Shown in pieces: positions 7,055-14,745 of a DNA stretch of 14,745 nt. The notes beneath the pieces were generated by a model. That model saw only the letters and a program-made list of their open reading frames with translations, was not told where the DNA came from and did no database searches. How positions within the stretch are numbered: the stretch's first letter is position 1; each line of letters starts with the position of its first letter. Origin of the DNA: Verrucomicrobiaceae bacterium. Its GTDB lineage: Bacteria > Verrucomicrobiota > Verrucomicrobiae > Verrucomicrobiales > Akkermansiaceae. The stretch spans positions 1 through 14,745 of the forward strand of contig RPOS01000071.1 in NCBI GenBank assembly GCA_003820635.1, given 5' to 3'. Both the position numbers and the translations under genes were made by a program.

Positions 7055-8277
7055 GGCAAGCCCTCCTTTTCGAAAATCAAGGTGGCGTTGGCCCCGCCGA
7101 ATCCGAATGAATTGGTGAGAGTGCGGCGGACAGGTGCCTCGCGCGGTTCGCGGATGAGATCGAATGTGCAAACCGGATCCGCTTCGCGGACCATGAGACT
7201 GGCGGGCAGCCACTGGCCTTCCATCGCCATCAGGCAAATGACGGACTCCACCGCACCCGCGCCGCCTAACAAGTGGCCGATGGCGGATTTCGTGGAGCTC
7301 ACCTTGATCGATGAAACCGCATCGCCGGCCCAGCGGCGGATGGCATTTCCCTCGGCCACATCATTGAGCGGCGTGCCAGTGCCGTGGGAGTTGATATAAT
7401 CGATCTGCTCGGGTGAAACGCCCGCCATCGCGCAGGCGGTCTGCATCGTAATGAGCGCGGCATCGCCATTCGGGTGCGGCTGCGTGAGGTGATGGACGTC
7501 GGTGGCCGCGCCGTAGCCGGTGATTTCCGCGATCACACGGGCACCGCGGCTTTTCGCGGCGGCGGCGGATTCCACGACCATGAATCCCGCTCCCTCACCG
7601 AGAGCCAGGCCATCGCGCGCGGCATCGAAGGGCCGTGGAATACCGGACGGGCTGAGCGCCTGGAGCGCATCGAATCCTGCGAAGACCAATTGGCAGAGCG
7701 CATCGTAGCCGCCGGCGAGCACGCGCTCCGCACGGCCCATGCGAACGAGGTGAAATGCCTGCCCAATCGCATTCGCACCGGACGCGCAGGCATTCGAAAC
7801 GATCCGTATGCGGCCATCGATTTCTAACAGACTCGCCATATCCACCATCTGCCGCTGCGCCTGATAGGTTTCCACACGGTGGAGTTGGGCTCTGCGGCTT
7901 TGCGTCGGCGATTGCGCGGCGCGATAGTAATCCTCGCCGATCGGCATGGCGGCGGCCGAGGTGCCCACGATCATCGGCATCGTGCCGCCGGAAAGTCCCG
8001 CTGCGGCGAGCGCCTCGCGGGCCGCCAGCCATGCCAGCTGTGAGCCGCGATCCATGCGGGAGGGAAAGCCGGTTTCCGGCAGGTCGATTTGGCCGGCCGT
8101 GCCCACGCGTTGGCGCGAGACATCGAACAAGGTCACCGGCGAAAAAGCCGTGCGCCCGGCGCGGAAACCTGCCGCGTTTTCCGTGAAATCCATGCCCATT
8201 GGCGAGACGACGCCCGCGCCGGTCACCACCACGCGGTGGAAATCGGAGGATGAGGGAGCATTGCGGGACCAGGCCAA
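7051..8277 (-). CDS. Beta-ketoacyl-ACP synthase, KAS II (FabF)-like
   Basis: A 408-residue condensing enzyme that would extend an acyl chain held on an acyl carrier protein using a malonyl-type unit. The complete Cys-His-His set is visible: Cys164 in VSNACASGANAI, His298 in NSHGTGTPLND and His335 in KSAIGHLLGGAGAVE. KAS landmarks VVVTGAGVVSPMG (16-28) and TNSFGFGGANA (388-398) are also present. The start is a TTG at 8277: an in-frame TGA lies upstream with no ATG or GTG between, and the family's first strand begins about 15 residues in. It is coupled to the non-catalytic homologue and divergent from an acyl-adenylate enzyme. No acyl carrier protein, reductase or dehydratase lies nearby, so I read it as part of a specialised cassette rather than the housekeeping fabF, which usually sits with fab genes. 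Confidence 0.88.
   Translation of the reverse strand: MAWSRNAPSSSDFHRVVVTGAGVVSPMGMDFTENAAGFRAGRTAFSPVTLFDVSRQRVGTAGQIDLPETGFPSRMDRGSQLAWLAAREALAAAGLSGGTMPMIVGTSAAAMPIGEDYYRAAQSPTQSRRAQLHRVETYQAQRQMVDMASLLEIDGRIRIVSNACASGANAIGQAFHLVRMGRAERVLAGGYDALCQLVFAGFDALQALSPSGIPRPFDAARDGLALGEGAGFMVVESAAAAKSRGARVIAEITGYGAATDVHHLTQPHPNGDAALITMQTACAMAGVSPEQIDYINSHGTGTPLNDVAEGNAIRRWAGDAVSSIKVSSTKSAIGHLLGGAGAVESVICLMAMEGQWLPASLMVREADPVCTFDLIREPREAPVRRTLTNSFGFGGANATLIFEKEGLP
7062..7068 (-). promoter_or_regulatory. Strong Shine-Dalgarno of the non-catalytic ketosynthase gene
   Basis: AAGGAGG on the minus strand, 7 bp before the ATG at 7054 and inside the last codons of the upstream ketosynthase. It fixes 7054 as the start; the open frame upstream to 7237 only overlaps the neighbour. 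It is the only clear Shine-Dalgarno among the ten starts visible here. Confidence 0.85.
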
Positions 8278-8287
8278 AGTGGATAGG

Positions 8288-8301
8288 CGAGTTATGACTC
8301 G
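8288..8301. promoter_or_regulatory. Dyad in the divergent KS/ANL gap
   Basis: CGAGT-TATG-ACTCG is a perfect 5-4-5 inverted repeat in the 69-bp gap between the divergent KAS II-like and ANL genes. It would lie just downstream of the proposed ketosynthase transcription start and near the -35 of the ANL gene. A regulator bound here could control both directions. No regulator gene is adjacent. Confidence 0.35.
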
Positions 8302-8317
8302 TCAGAGAGGTTGCGGT

Positions 8318-8346
8318 TAGCTAGGCAGGCGCGTCCACCTTGTCAA
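8318..8346 (-). promoter_or_regulatory. Candidate promoter of the ketosynthase pair
   Basis: On the minus strand, a perfect TTGACA (8346-8341), then 17 bp, then TAGCTA (8323-8318), giving a leader of about 34 nt to the TTG at 8277. TAGCTA is self-complementary, so it could also serve as the -10 for the plus-strand ANL gene, with the weaker ATGACT (8294-8299) 18 bp upstream. Confidence 0.5.
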
Positions 8347-9594
8347 ATGCTCTATCCTCGCTGGCTGGAAACCTCGCGGCGTTTCGCCGATGCACCCGCG
8401 CTTTTCGACGGCGACGGCGTGATGACCTTCGCGGAGCTCGCTTCAGCGGCGGAATCCGCGCCACGGGCCACCGAACCGGTGATCGCGCGAACCGGCGACC
8501 GCGGCTTTTTCATCGAAATCCTGCGGGCCTGGCGCGACAGCCAGGCGGTCATTCCCTTGGAGCACGATGCGCCGCCACCTGCATTGCAGCGGCCGCCAAC
8601 CGCGGACACGCGTCTCGTGAAATACACGCCCGGTGCCAGCGGCATCCCACGCGGAATTTTCCTCAACGCCGCTCAAATCATCGCGGATGCCGACCGCATT
8701 GCTACGGCAATGAGCCTCACGCCCGATGTGCCGAATCTCGCGGTGATCTCGTTGTCCCACTCATATGGGTTTTCCAATGTGGTGCTGCCGCTGCTGTTGC
8801 GCGGAGTGCCGGTGAGATTGCTGGCTGTTCCATTTCCACGGGTGCTGGAAGAGGCGCTCCACCAGCATGAGGCATCGGTGTTGCCAGCCGTGCCCTCGAT
8901 GTGGCGGGCTTGGCAGCGCGCTGGAATTCTAACAAACGCGCCCGTCCGCCTGGCCATCTCGGCCGGGGCGCCGCTCGCGCTCGCTCTCGAACGTCAGGTG
9001 TTCGAGGAATCCGGCTTCAAGATCCATAACTTCTACGGTGCCAGCGAATGCGGCGGCATCGCCTTCGACACCACCGTGACGCCGCGCGAGTCCGCGGAAA
9101 TTGTCGGAAGCCCGCTGCCTGGTGTAAATGTCGGGATCGGTCGCGATGGCCGCCTGCAAGTCACCAGCGATGCCGTAGCCACCTGCTACGATGCGCCGCG
9201 CGGCGACGATTTGTTGGAAAACGGGGTTTATCTCACACGCGATCTCGGTTTCACCAATGCCGACGGAATCATCCATCTAACAGGAACCACCGGAGGAGCG
9301 ATCAATGTCGCGGGTCGCAAGATCAGCCCTGCGAAAGTAGAGGCGGCGATCATGGCCACCGGCTTGGTGCGGCGGGTGAAAGTGCTGGGCATTCCCAGCA
9401 GCGATCCGGAACGCTACGAGGAAATCGCGGCCGTGGTGGAAACTCACGAAGGAGTCACTCCCGCCGGGCTGAAATCCGCGGTCGCGAAGCATTTGCAAGC
9501 TTGGGAAATCCCGCGTCATTGGAGATTCGGAGCAGATGGCGGGAATGCCGATGCCGTGGAACTGCGGCGCATATTTGGGATGGGCGATCCATGA
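8347..9594 (+). CDS. Acyl-adenylate (ANL superfamily) enzyme, short and atypical
   Basis: A 415-residue AMP-binding protein of the acyl-CoA/acyl-ACP synthetase type. Core motifs appear in order: a P-loop at 94-102 reading TPGASGIPR instead of the usual TSGTTGxPK, the A5 motif NFYGASECGG (228-237), the A7 motif YLTRDLG (295-301, Asp299 kept) and GRKISPAKVE (323-332). The A10 lysine that normally catalyses adenylation is not recognisable: the C-terminus reads DAVELRRIF where a GKxxR-type sequence is expected. The N-terminal domain is about 80-100 residues shorter than usual. It could adenylate a substrate with altered chemistry, or only bind or transfer one. I chose the ATG at 8347 over an in-frame TTG at 8311. 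It is divergent from the ketosynthase pair, so the three probably act on a common acyl chain. Confidence 0.82.
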   Translation: MLYPRWLETSRRFADAPALFDGDGVMTFAELASAAESAPRATEPVIARTGDRGFFIEILRAWRDSQAVIPLEHDAPPPALQRPPTADTRLVKYTPGASGIPRGIFLNAAQIIADADRIATAMSLTPDVPNLAVISLSHSYGFSNVVLPLLLRGVPVRLLAVPFPRVLEEALHQHEASVLPAVPSMWRAWQRAGILTNAPVRLAISAGAPLALALERQVFEESGFKIHNFYGASECGGIAFDTTVTPRESAEIVGSPLPGVNVGIGRDGRLQVTSDAVATCYDAPRGDDLLENGVYLTRDLGFTNADGIIHLTGTTGGAINVAGRKISPAKVEAAIMATGLVRRVKVLGIPSSDPERYEEIAAVVETHEGVTPAGLKSAVAKHLQAWEIPRHWRFGADGGNADAVELRRIFGMGDP

Positions 9595-9670
9595 CCGCAG
9601 CATGGAAGGGCTACATTGCCTCCGGCCATCTCCGCTGCGCTCCGGTTCCGATTCGCTCCGTGCATGGCAA

Positions 9671-9704
9671 GCCAATGGAAAGCGCTTCGCATTCACCCAT
9701 TGGC
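9671..9704. terminator. Perfect 8-bp inverted repeat after the ANL gene
   Basis: GCCAATGG (9671-9678) and CCATTGGC (9697-9704) pair perfectly across an 18-base loop, in the 171-bp gap between the convergent ANL and rsmA-Nudix genes. There is no T-run on either strand, so it is not a classical intrinsic terminator. It could still mark transcript ends. Confidence 0.35.
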
Positions 9705-9717
9705 AATTCATGGGCAT

Positions 9718-9737
9718 CGGCGGATCGGCGTCCGCCG
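9718..9737. terminator. GC-rich hairpin between convergent genes
   Basis: CGGCGGA (9718-9724) and TCCGCCG (9731-9737) form a 7-bp perfect stem with a 6-base loop, 29 bp from the stop of the rsmA-Nudix gene. It is symmetric and so could act on both converging transcripts. No U-tract follows. The ATGA-overlapping frame at 9591-9782 (63 codons) runs through both hairpins and is not convincing as a gene. Confidence 0.4.
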
Positions 9738-9765
9738 CTCCTTGAGAAGAGAATCCGCCTACTTG

Positions 9766-11109
9766 CTATGCACGGACAATAGGCAGCACGGCGTTCCAGC
9801 ACTCAATGAATCCGCTGGAAAAATCCTCCGGCCGCGCCGCGAGCCATGCTTCGATTTCCTTCAAGGGAAACCATGCGGCGGCGGAAACCTCGGCCGCTGG
9901 AAAGCTAACAGATCCGTGGTGGCTCATGCGGTAGAGCCGGACGTGCTCCCAACCGGTCGCCTCGCTTGGCGCGATGCGTGCGATTTCCACAGGCGCGCTT
10001 TCCGTCTGAATGCCCATTTCCTCGTCGAGTTCGCGCACGGCGGCCGTGGCGTAATCCTCGCCGGCATCAAGATGCCCGGAAACGCTCGATCCCCACACGC
10101 CGGGATGCACGTCCTTGAACATCGAACGCTGTTGAAGCAGCAGGTCGCCGCGCTTGTTGAAGATGAACACGTGCACCGCGCGGTGCAGAAGATTTTCCGC
10201 ATGCACCTCATCGCGCGTTTTTTGCCCGATCACCACGTCGTTTTCATCCACCACATCGAAGATCTCACCGGATTTCTGTGGCAAGTCTTTCAGGGGATGC
10301 GCATCACAGGCGCGGGTGAGATCCACCCATTGATCGAGCGTCAATTCCTCCGCGCGCACGGTCGCCGGAACTCCCAAAACCGCCGAGATTTCCAGCCAGC
10401 GAGTGCCTGTGGGCAATTGCTTGCCGAGCTGCTTGCGGCGCTGGGAGAAACCGCGGCGTATCAATTCATCGAACAAGCGCCGGTCGAAAGCTGGCAAGCC
10501 CGATGTCCTCGGACGCAGGATCGCCACGCCCGAATCGATCTTCGGCCGCGGATAAAACGCCTCGGGCGGCACCGTGCGTTGCGGTTCCACCAACCAGTCC
10601 ACCTGCGTCCGCAAGGAGAGAATGCCATAGTCCTTGGTGCCCGGTTTCGCCGCGAGGCGATCGATCACCTCCTTTTGCAACATCACCACCGCACGCTCGA
10701 AGGGATGCGGGCGGGAGAGCAGGTTTTTCAAAATCGCACCACCACAGGAATAAGGCAGGTTTCCCAAAAACTTCACCCGGCGGTGTTTGAAAAGCGTGCG
10801 GCCATCGAACTTCGCACCGTCGGCATGATGGACTTCCACGCTTGGCTCGTCGCGGAAGCGCTCGGCAAGAGCGGCAGCCAGCCGGGCGTCGAACTCGATG
10901 AGGATCAATCGCCGCACCTTGCCGACCAGATGCTCGCTCAGCGAGCCGGTGCCGGGCCCCACCTCGACGATGGCGTCGTCTTCACTGGCATCAAGCTGGG
11001 AAACGATCCAGCGCGCCATGTTCGGATCGATGAGAAAATTCTGTCCTAGCTGCTTACTGGGCAGAACCCCCGCGCGATCCAGCGCCTCCTTGATTTCCCT
11101 GCCCGTCAT
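9766..11109 (-). CDS. rsmA: RsmA (KsgA) 16S rRNA dimethyltransferase fused to a Nudix hydrolase
   Basis: A 447-residue two-domain protein in one uninterrupted frame. Residues 1 to about 270 are RsmA, which dimethylates two adjacent adenines near the 3' end of 16S rRNA during small-subunit maturation. This part shows PSKQLGQNFL (17-26), the SAM-binding VEVGPGTGSL (48-57), the catalytic NLPY (117-120) and FYPRPKIDSG (185-194). Residues about 280-447 are a Nudix domain with a perfect Nudix box G345-x5-E351-x7-R359-E360-x2-E363-E364-x-G366. The preceding FDVVDENDVVIGQ and HRAVHVFIFN stretches resemble YfcD or IPP-isomerase-like Nudix proteins. The start at 11109 gives the canonical RsmA N-terminus. 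I do not know this fusion as a standard architecture. The Nudix substrate cannot be read from sequence. It has its own candidate promoter and is divergent from tRNA-Ser. Confidence 0.92.
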   Translation of the reverse strand: MTGREIKEALDRAGVLPSKQLGQNFLIDPNMARWIVSQLDASEDDAIVEVGPGTGSLSEHLVGKVRRLILIEFDARLAAALAERFRDEPSVEVHHADGAKFDGRTLFKHRRVKFLGNLPYSCGGAILKNLLSRPHPFERAVVMLQKEVIDRLAAKPGTKDYGILSLRTQVDWLVEPQRTVPPEAFYPRPKIDSGVAILRPRTSGLPAFDRRLFDELIRRGFSQRRKQLGKQLPTGTRWLEISAVLGVPATVRAEELTLDQWVDLTRACDAHPLKDLPQKSGEIFDVVDENDVVIGQKTRDEVHAENLLHRAVHVFIFNKRGDLLLQQRSMFKDVHPGVWGSSVSGHLDAGEDYATAAVRELDEEMGIQTESAPVEIARIAPSEATGWEHVRLYRMSHHGSVSFPAAEVSAAAWFPLKEIEAWLAARPEDFSSGFIECWNAVLPIVRA

Positions 11110-11150
11110 GGCGGCGGTTCATGCCCCATCACCGCCCTCTGCGCAACCCC

Positions 11151-11179
11151 AAGCATCCCATGCTCCGCCAAAAGGCCAA
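11151..11179 (-). promoter_or_regulatory. Candidate rsmA-Nudix promoter
   Basis: On the minus strand, TTGGCC (11179-11174), 17 bp, then ATGCTT (11156-11151). The implied leader is about 35 nt to the ATG at 11109. It is the weakest -10 of the five that share the TTG-N17-NNGCTW layout. Confidence 0.35.
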
Positions 11180-11201
11180 TAAAGGGATTCTTAAAAAGGG
11201 A

Positions 11202-11230
11202 TTGCCAAGCCCGCGCCCGCTTCCTAGCTT
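11202..11230 (+). promoter_or_regulatory. Candidate tRNA-Ser promoter
   Basis: TTGCCA (11202-11207), exactly 17 bp, then TAGCTT (11225-11230), which ends 17 bp before the tRNA-Ser 5' end. Transcription would start near 11237, leaving a leader of about 10 nt. A stable RNA gene needs a promoter close by, so this is the best-anchored example of the shared layout. Confidence 0.55.
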
Positions 11231-11247
11231 GCCGCCCCGCGTGAAAA

Positions 11248-11334
11248 GGACAGGTGTCAGAGTGGTCTAATGAGCACGCTTGGAAAGCGTGTGTGGCGGC
11301 AACGTCACCGAGGGTTCGAATCCCTCCCTGTCCG
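11248..11334 (+). tRNA. tRNA-Ser (anticodon GGA)
   Basis: An 87-nt class II tRNA. Acceptor GGACAGG (11248-11254) pairs with CCTGTCC (11327-11333), and the discriminator is G at 11334. The anticodon stem CACGC/GCGTG encloses TTGGAAA with anticodon GGA, read as serine UCC/UCU. A long variable arm follows, as serine tRNAs require, then the T-arm GAGGG-TTCGAAT-CCCTC. CGG follows the discriminator, so CCA is not encoded, as for tRNA-Lys in this window. It is upstream of and codirectional with lepA. Confidence 0.95.
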
Positions 11335-11357
11335 CGGCTGTATGAGGCGCGGATGAT

Positions 11358-11397
11358 CGTCCAGCAGATCAGCGTCAGGCTGACCAATGGCTGGACG
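11358..11397 (+). terminator. Nested dyad after tRNA-Ser
   Basis: CGTCCAGC (11358-11365) and GCTGGACG (11390-11397) form a perfect 8-bp outer stem. Inside it GTCAG/CTGAC (11374-11378 and 11380-11384) or TCAGC/GCTGA (11369-11373 and 11379-11383) can pair as alternatives. It begins 24 bp after tRNA-Ser and ends 30 bp before the candidate lepA promoter, which suits a tRNA transcript end or processing signal. There is no T-run. Confidence 0.4.
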
Positions 11398-11426
11398 GCC
11401 GCCGATGAGGGGATCCGCTCTTGATT

Positions 11427-11455
11427 TTGCGTGCCTTGTCGGCGAAATCCTGCTT
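11427..11455 (+). promoter_or_regulatory. Candidate lepA promoter
   Basis: TTGCGT (11427-11432), exactly 17 bp, then CTGCTT (11450-11455). The implied leader is about 28 nt, pyrimidine-rich and without Shine-Dalgarno. The layout matches four other units here. Read-through from tRNA-Ser is an alternative source of lepA transcription. Confidence 0.4.
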
Positions 11456-11489
11456 TCCCTCCCCGCGCCGCTGACTTTTCCCACCACTC

Positions 11490-13289
11490 ATGTCCACCGA
11501 GCTGACCCGCAATTTTTCGATCATCGCCCATATCGACCACGGGAAGACCACGCTTTCGGACCGTCTGATGGAGGCCACCAGCACCGTCACCATGCGGGAA
11601 AGCACGGCCCAGCAACTCGACTCCATGGACCTCGAGCGCGAGAAGGGCATCACCATCAAATCCCACCCCGTCGCCATGGAATATCAGGCGAAGGACGGTA
11701 AAACCTACAAGCTCAACCTACTGGACACCCCCGGCCACGTCGATTTCTCCTACGAGGTCTCCCGCGCGCTGGCCGCCTGCGAGGGCGCCATTTTGATGGT
11801 CGATGCCGCCCAAGGCGTGGAGGCGCAGACCGTGGCGAACCTCCACCTCGCCACCGAGCAGAACCTCACCATCATCCCCGTTCTCAACAAGATCGACCTG
11901 CCCGCGGCCGACGTGCCGAAGTGCAAGAAGCAGCTGGAAGACATCCTCTGCATCCCCGCCGAGGACTGCATCCCCGCTTCCGCGAAAAACGGCATCGGCA
12001 TCGAAGACATCCTGGAAGCCATCGTCCACCGCGTCCCCGCGCCGAAGGAAAACCCGGACAAGCTGCTGCGTTGCTCGGTCTTCGATTCGCTCTACGACAC
12101 CTATCGTGGTGTCGTCTCCTACGTCCGCGTGTTTTCCGGCACCGTGAAACGCGGCCAGCGCGTGAAACTCTTCGCCACCGACAAAGTTTACGAAGTGAAG
12201 GAAGTCGGCGTCTTCACGCCCAAGATGAGCGCTCGTGAGAAACTCGTGCCCGGCGATGTCGGTTATGTCATCGCCAACATGAAGTCGGCCAGCGAGGTGA
12301 AGATTGGCGACACCATGACCGACTCCACCCACCCGTGCAAGGAGCCGCTGCCGGGCTACAAGGAGATCCAGCCGATGGTGTTCTCCGGCATCTATCCGGT
12401 CGATTCGTCGGACTACGAGTCGCTCAAGACCGCGATGGGCAAGCTGCAGATCAACGACCCCGCCTTCACTTATCAGCAGGAAAGCTCCACCGCGCTGGGC
12501 TTTGGTTTCCGCTGCGGTTTCCTCGGCCTGCTCCACATGGAAATCATCCAGGAGCGCCTCCGCCGCGAGTTCGACATGGATGTCATCTCCACCTATCCGT
12601 CCGTCATCTATCAGGTCACGCTCACCGACGGCACTGAGCTCATCGTGGACAACCCCAGCAACTTCCCGGAAACCCAGGTCATTCAGGAAATCCGCGAGCC
12701 CGTCGTGAATGTTTATATCATGGTCCCCAGTGAATACATCGGCGACATGATGCAGCTCGTCATGGAAAAACGCGGCGAGGTCACCCACACCGAGACCATC
12801 GACGAAACCCGCGTCATGCTTTCCTGCGTGCTGCCGCTTTCCGAGATCCTCGTCGATTTCAACGACAAGCTCAAATCCATGACCCGCGGCTACGGCTCCA
12901 TGGACTACGAGCACGCCGGTTACCGCGCCGCGAAGATGGTCAAGATGGACATGCTCATCGCCGGCGATCCGGTCGAGGCGTTTTCCACCATCGTCCACCG
13001 CGACAAGGCGGAATCCTACGGCCGCGCGCTCGCCCTCAAGCTCAAGGAAGTCATTCCCTCGCACCTCTTCGTCGTGGCCATCCAGGCCGCCGTCGGCGGC
13101 AAGATCGTTGCCCGCGAATCCATCTCCGCCATGCGCAAGAACGTCACCGCCAAGTGCTACGGCGGCGACATCACCCGCAAGCGCAAGCTTCTGGAGAAGC
13201 AGAAGGAGGGTAAAAAGAAGATGAAGATGTTCGGCAAGGTCAACATCCCCCAGGACGCCTTCATCAAGGTGCTCAAGAGCGGGGATTGA
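11490..13289 (+). CDS. lepA: Elongation factor 4 (LepA), ribosome-associated GTPase
   Basis: A 599-residue translational GTPase that acts on the ribosome, reported to back-translocate or rescue stalled ribosomes and to help 30S maturation. GTPase motifs are G1 AHIDHGKT (13-20), G3 DTPGH (79-83), G4 NKID (133-136) and G5 PASAKNG. The switch region EREKGITIK (49-57) is intact. The LepA-specific C-terminal domain ends with KMKMFGKVNIPQDAFIKVLK, the usual LepA tail, and the length is normal for the family. The ATG at 11490 gives the canonical start (MSTELTRNFSIIAHIDHGKT). No Shine-Dalgarno is present; the upstream sequence is mostly pyrimidines. It has no TGTTAG copies although it is 1.8 kb long. 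It is convergent with nuoF, with 9 bp between stop codons. Confidence 0.98.
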   Translation: MSTELTRNFSIIAHIDHGKTTLSDRLMEATSTVTMRESTAQQLDSMDLEREKGITIKSHPVAMEYQAKDGKTYKLNLLDTPGHVDFSYEVSRALAACEGAILMVDAAQGVEAQTVANLHLATEQNLTIIPVLNKIDLPAADVPKCKKQLEDILCIPAEDCIPASAKNGIGIEDILEAIVHRVPAPKENPDKLLRCSVFDSLYDTYRGVVSYVRVFSGTVKRGQRVKLFATDKVYEVKEVGVFTPKMSAREKLVPGDVGYVIANMKSASEVKIGDTMTDSTHPCKEPLPGYKEIQPMVFSGIYPVDSSDYESLKTAMGKLQINDPAFTYQQESSTALGFGFRCGFLGLLHMEIIQERLRREFDMDVISTYPSVIYQVTLTDGTELIVDNPSNFPETQVIQEIREPVVNVYIMVPSEYIGDMMQLVMEKRGEVTHTETIDETRVMLSCVLPLSEILVDFNDKLKSMTRGYGSMDYEHAGYRAAKMVKMDMLIAGDPVEAFSTIVHRDKAESYGRALALKLKEVIPSHLFVVAIQAAVGGKIVARESISAMRKNVTAKCYGGDITRKRKLLEKQKEGKKKMKMFGKVNIPQDAFIKVLKSGD

Positions 13290-13298
13290 GGGTGTCGC

Positions 13299-14699
<1,401 letters not shown>

Positions 14700-14708
14700 G
14701 GCAGAAAA

Positions 14709-14745
14709 TCAATCGACGGTGGGAATGGCCTCCAGCATGAGGCCG
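14709..14745 (-). CDS. 3' end of the gene upstream of nuoF (probably nuoE), partial
   Basis: Only 11 codons and a TGA are in the window (product end GLMLEAIPTVD). They are in an open frame running in from the right edge, 9 bp before the nuoF start. In most complex I operons nuoE, the [2Fe-2S] subunit, directly precedes nuoF, which suggests nuoE. The fragment is too short to confirm this from sequence. Confidence 0.5.
   Translation of the reverse strand, partial: GLMLEAIPTVD

Noticed and set aside
9591..9782. 63-codon frame starting at an ATGA overlap with the ANL stop
   Set aside because: It runs through two hairpins and into the end of rsmA-Nudix; its composition is not protein-like despite the tempting overlap.
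9766..10270. Nudix half as an isopentenyl-diphosphate isomerase
   Set aside because: The canonical Nudix box is intact, but I see no match to the isomerase's catalytic Cys; a YfcD-like hydrolase is the safer call.
9616..11049. 477-codon plus-strand frame opposite rsmA-Nudix
   Set aside because: It is the antisense of a clearly conserved two-domain protein; rich in Arg, His and Gln as shadow frames are.
11106..11666. 186-codon minus-strand frame spanning tRNA-Ser
   Set aside because: It contains translated tRNA (GRDSNPR-type peptide in a neighbouring frame) and overlaps lepA; no family resemblance.
11718..13064. 448-codon minus-strand frame opposite lepA
   Set aside because: It is a shadow of LepA, with His/Asp/Val-rich repetitive composition and no known domain.

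Overview
The window is GC-rich bacterial chromosome (a little over 60 % G+C by eye) carrying ten recognisable protein genes, the tail of an eleventh and two tRNA genes. The atypical RecQ, the conserved hypothetical/TPR gene pair, near-absence of Shine-Dalgarno sequences and tRNA genes without encoded CCA all resemble Verrucomicrobiota (Luteolibacter/Haloferula-like). That placement is inferred from family resemblance, not from a search. No phage, plasmid, IS element, rRNA or CRISPR array is visible.

Layout. 1-473: a non-coding left edge, tRNA-Lys(CTT) on the minus strand, then a regulatory-looking gap with an operator-like dyad. 474-947 (+): a small helix-turn-helix protein related to phage CII regulators. 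953-4028 (-): a two-gene operon, a conserved hypothetical protein followed by a large membrane-anchored TPR protein. 4115-6028 (+): recQ. 6035-8277 (-): two translationally coupled ketosynthase-family genes, one catalytic and one lacking the catalytic residues (chain-length-factor-like). They diverge from 8347-9594 (+), a short acyl-adenylate (ANL) enzyme, and together form a small lipid/polyketide-type cassette. 9766-11109 (-): rsmA fused in frame to a Nudix hydrolase. 11248-11334 (+): tRNA-Ser(GGA). 11490-13289 (+): lepA. 13299-14699 (-): nuoF, with the last codons of a preceding gene (probably nuoE) at the right edge.

Two signals are not explained by gene content. First, five of the transcription units share a promoter-like arrangement: TTG-starting -35, exactly 17 bp, then NNGCTT or NNGCTA where TATAAT would be expected. 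Second, the AT-rich hexamer TGTTAG occurs 16 times on the two strands, always preceded by a pyrimidine, in several codon phases and almost always inside genes. In this GC-rich DNA that suggests a DNA-level signal rather than codon choice.

The housekeeping genes (recQ, rsmA, lepA, nuoF, tRNAs) are conventional in role. The candidates for new biology are the RsmA-Nudix fusion, the ketosynthase/pseudo-ketosynthase/ANL cassette, the promoter pattern and the YTGTTAG motif.
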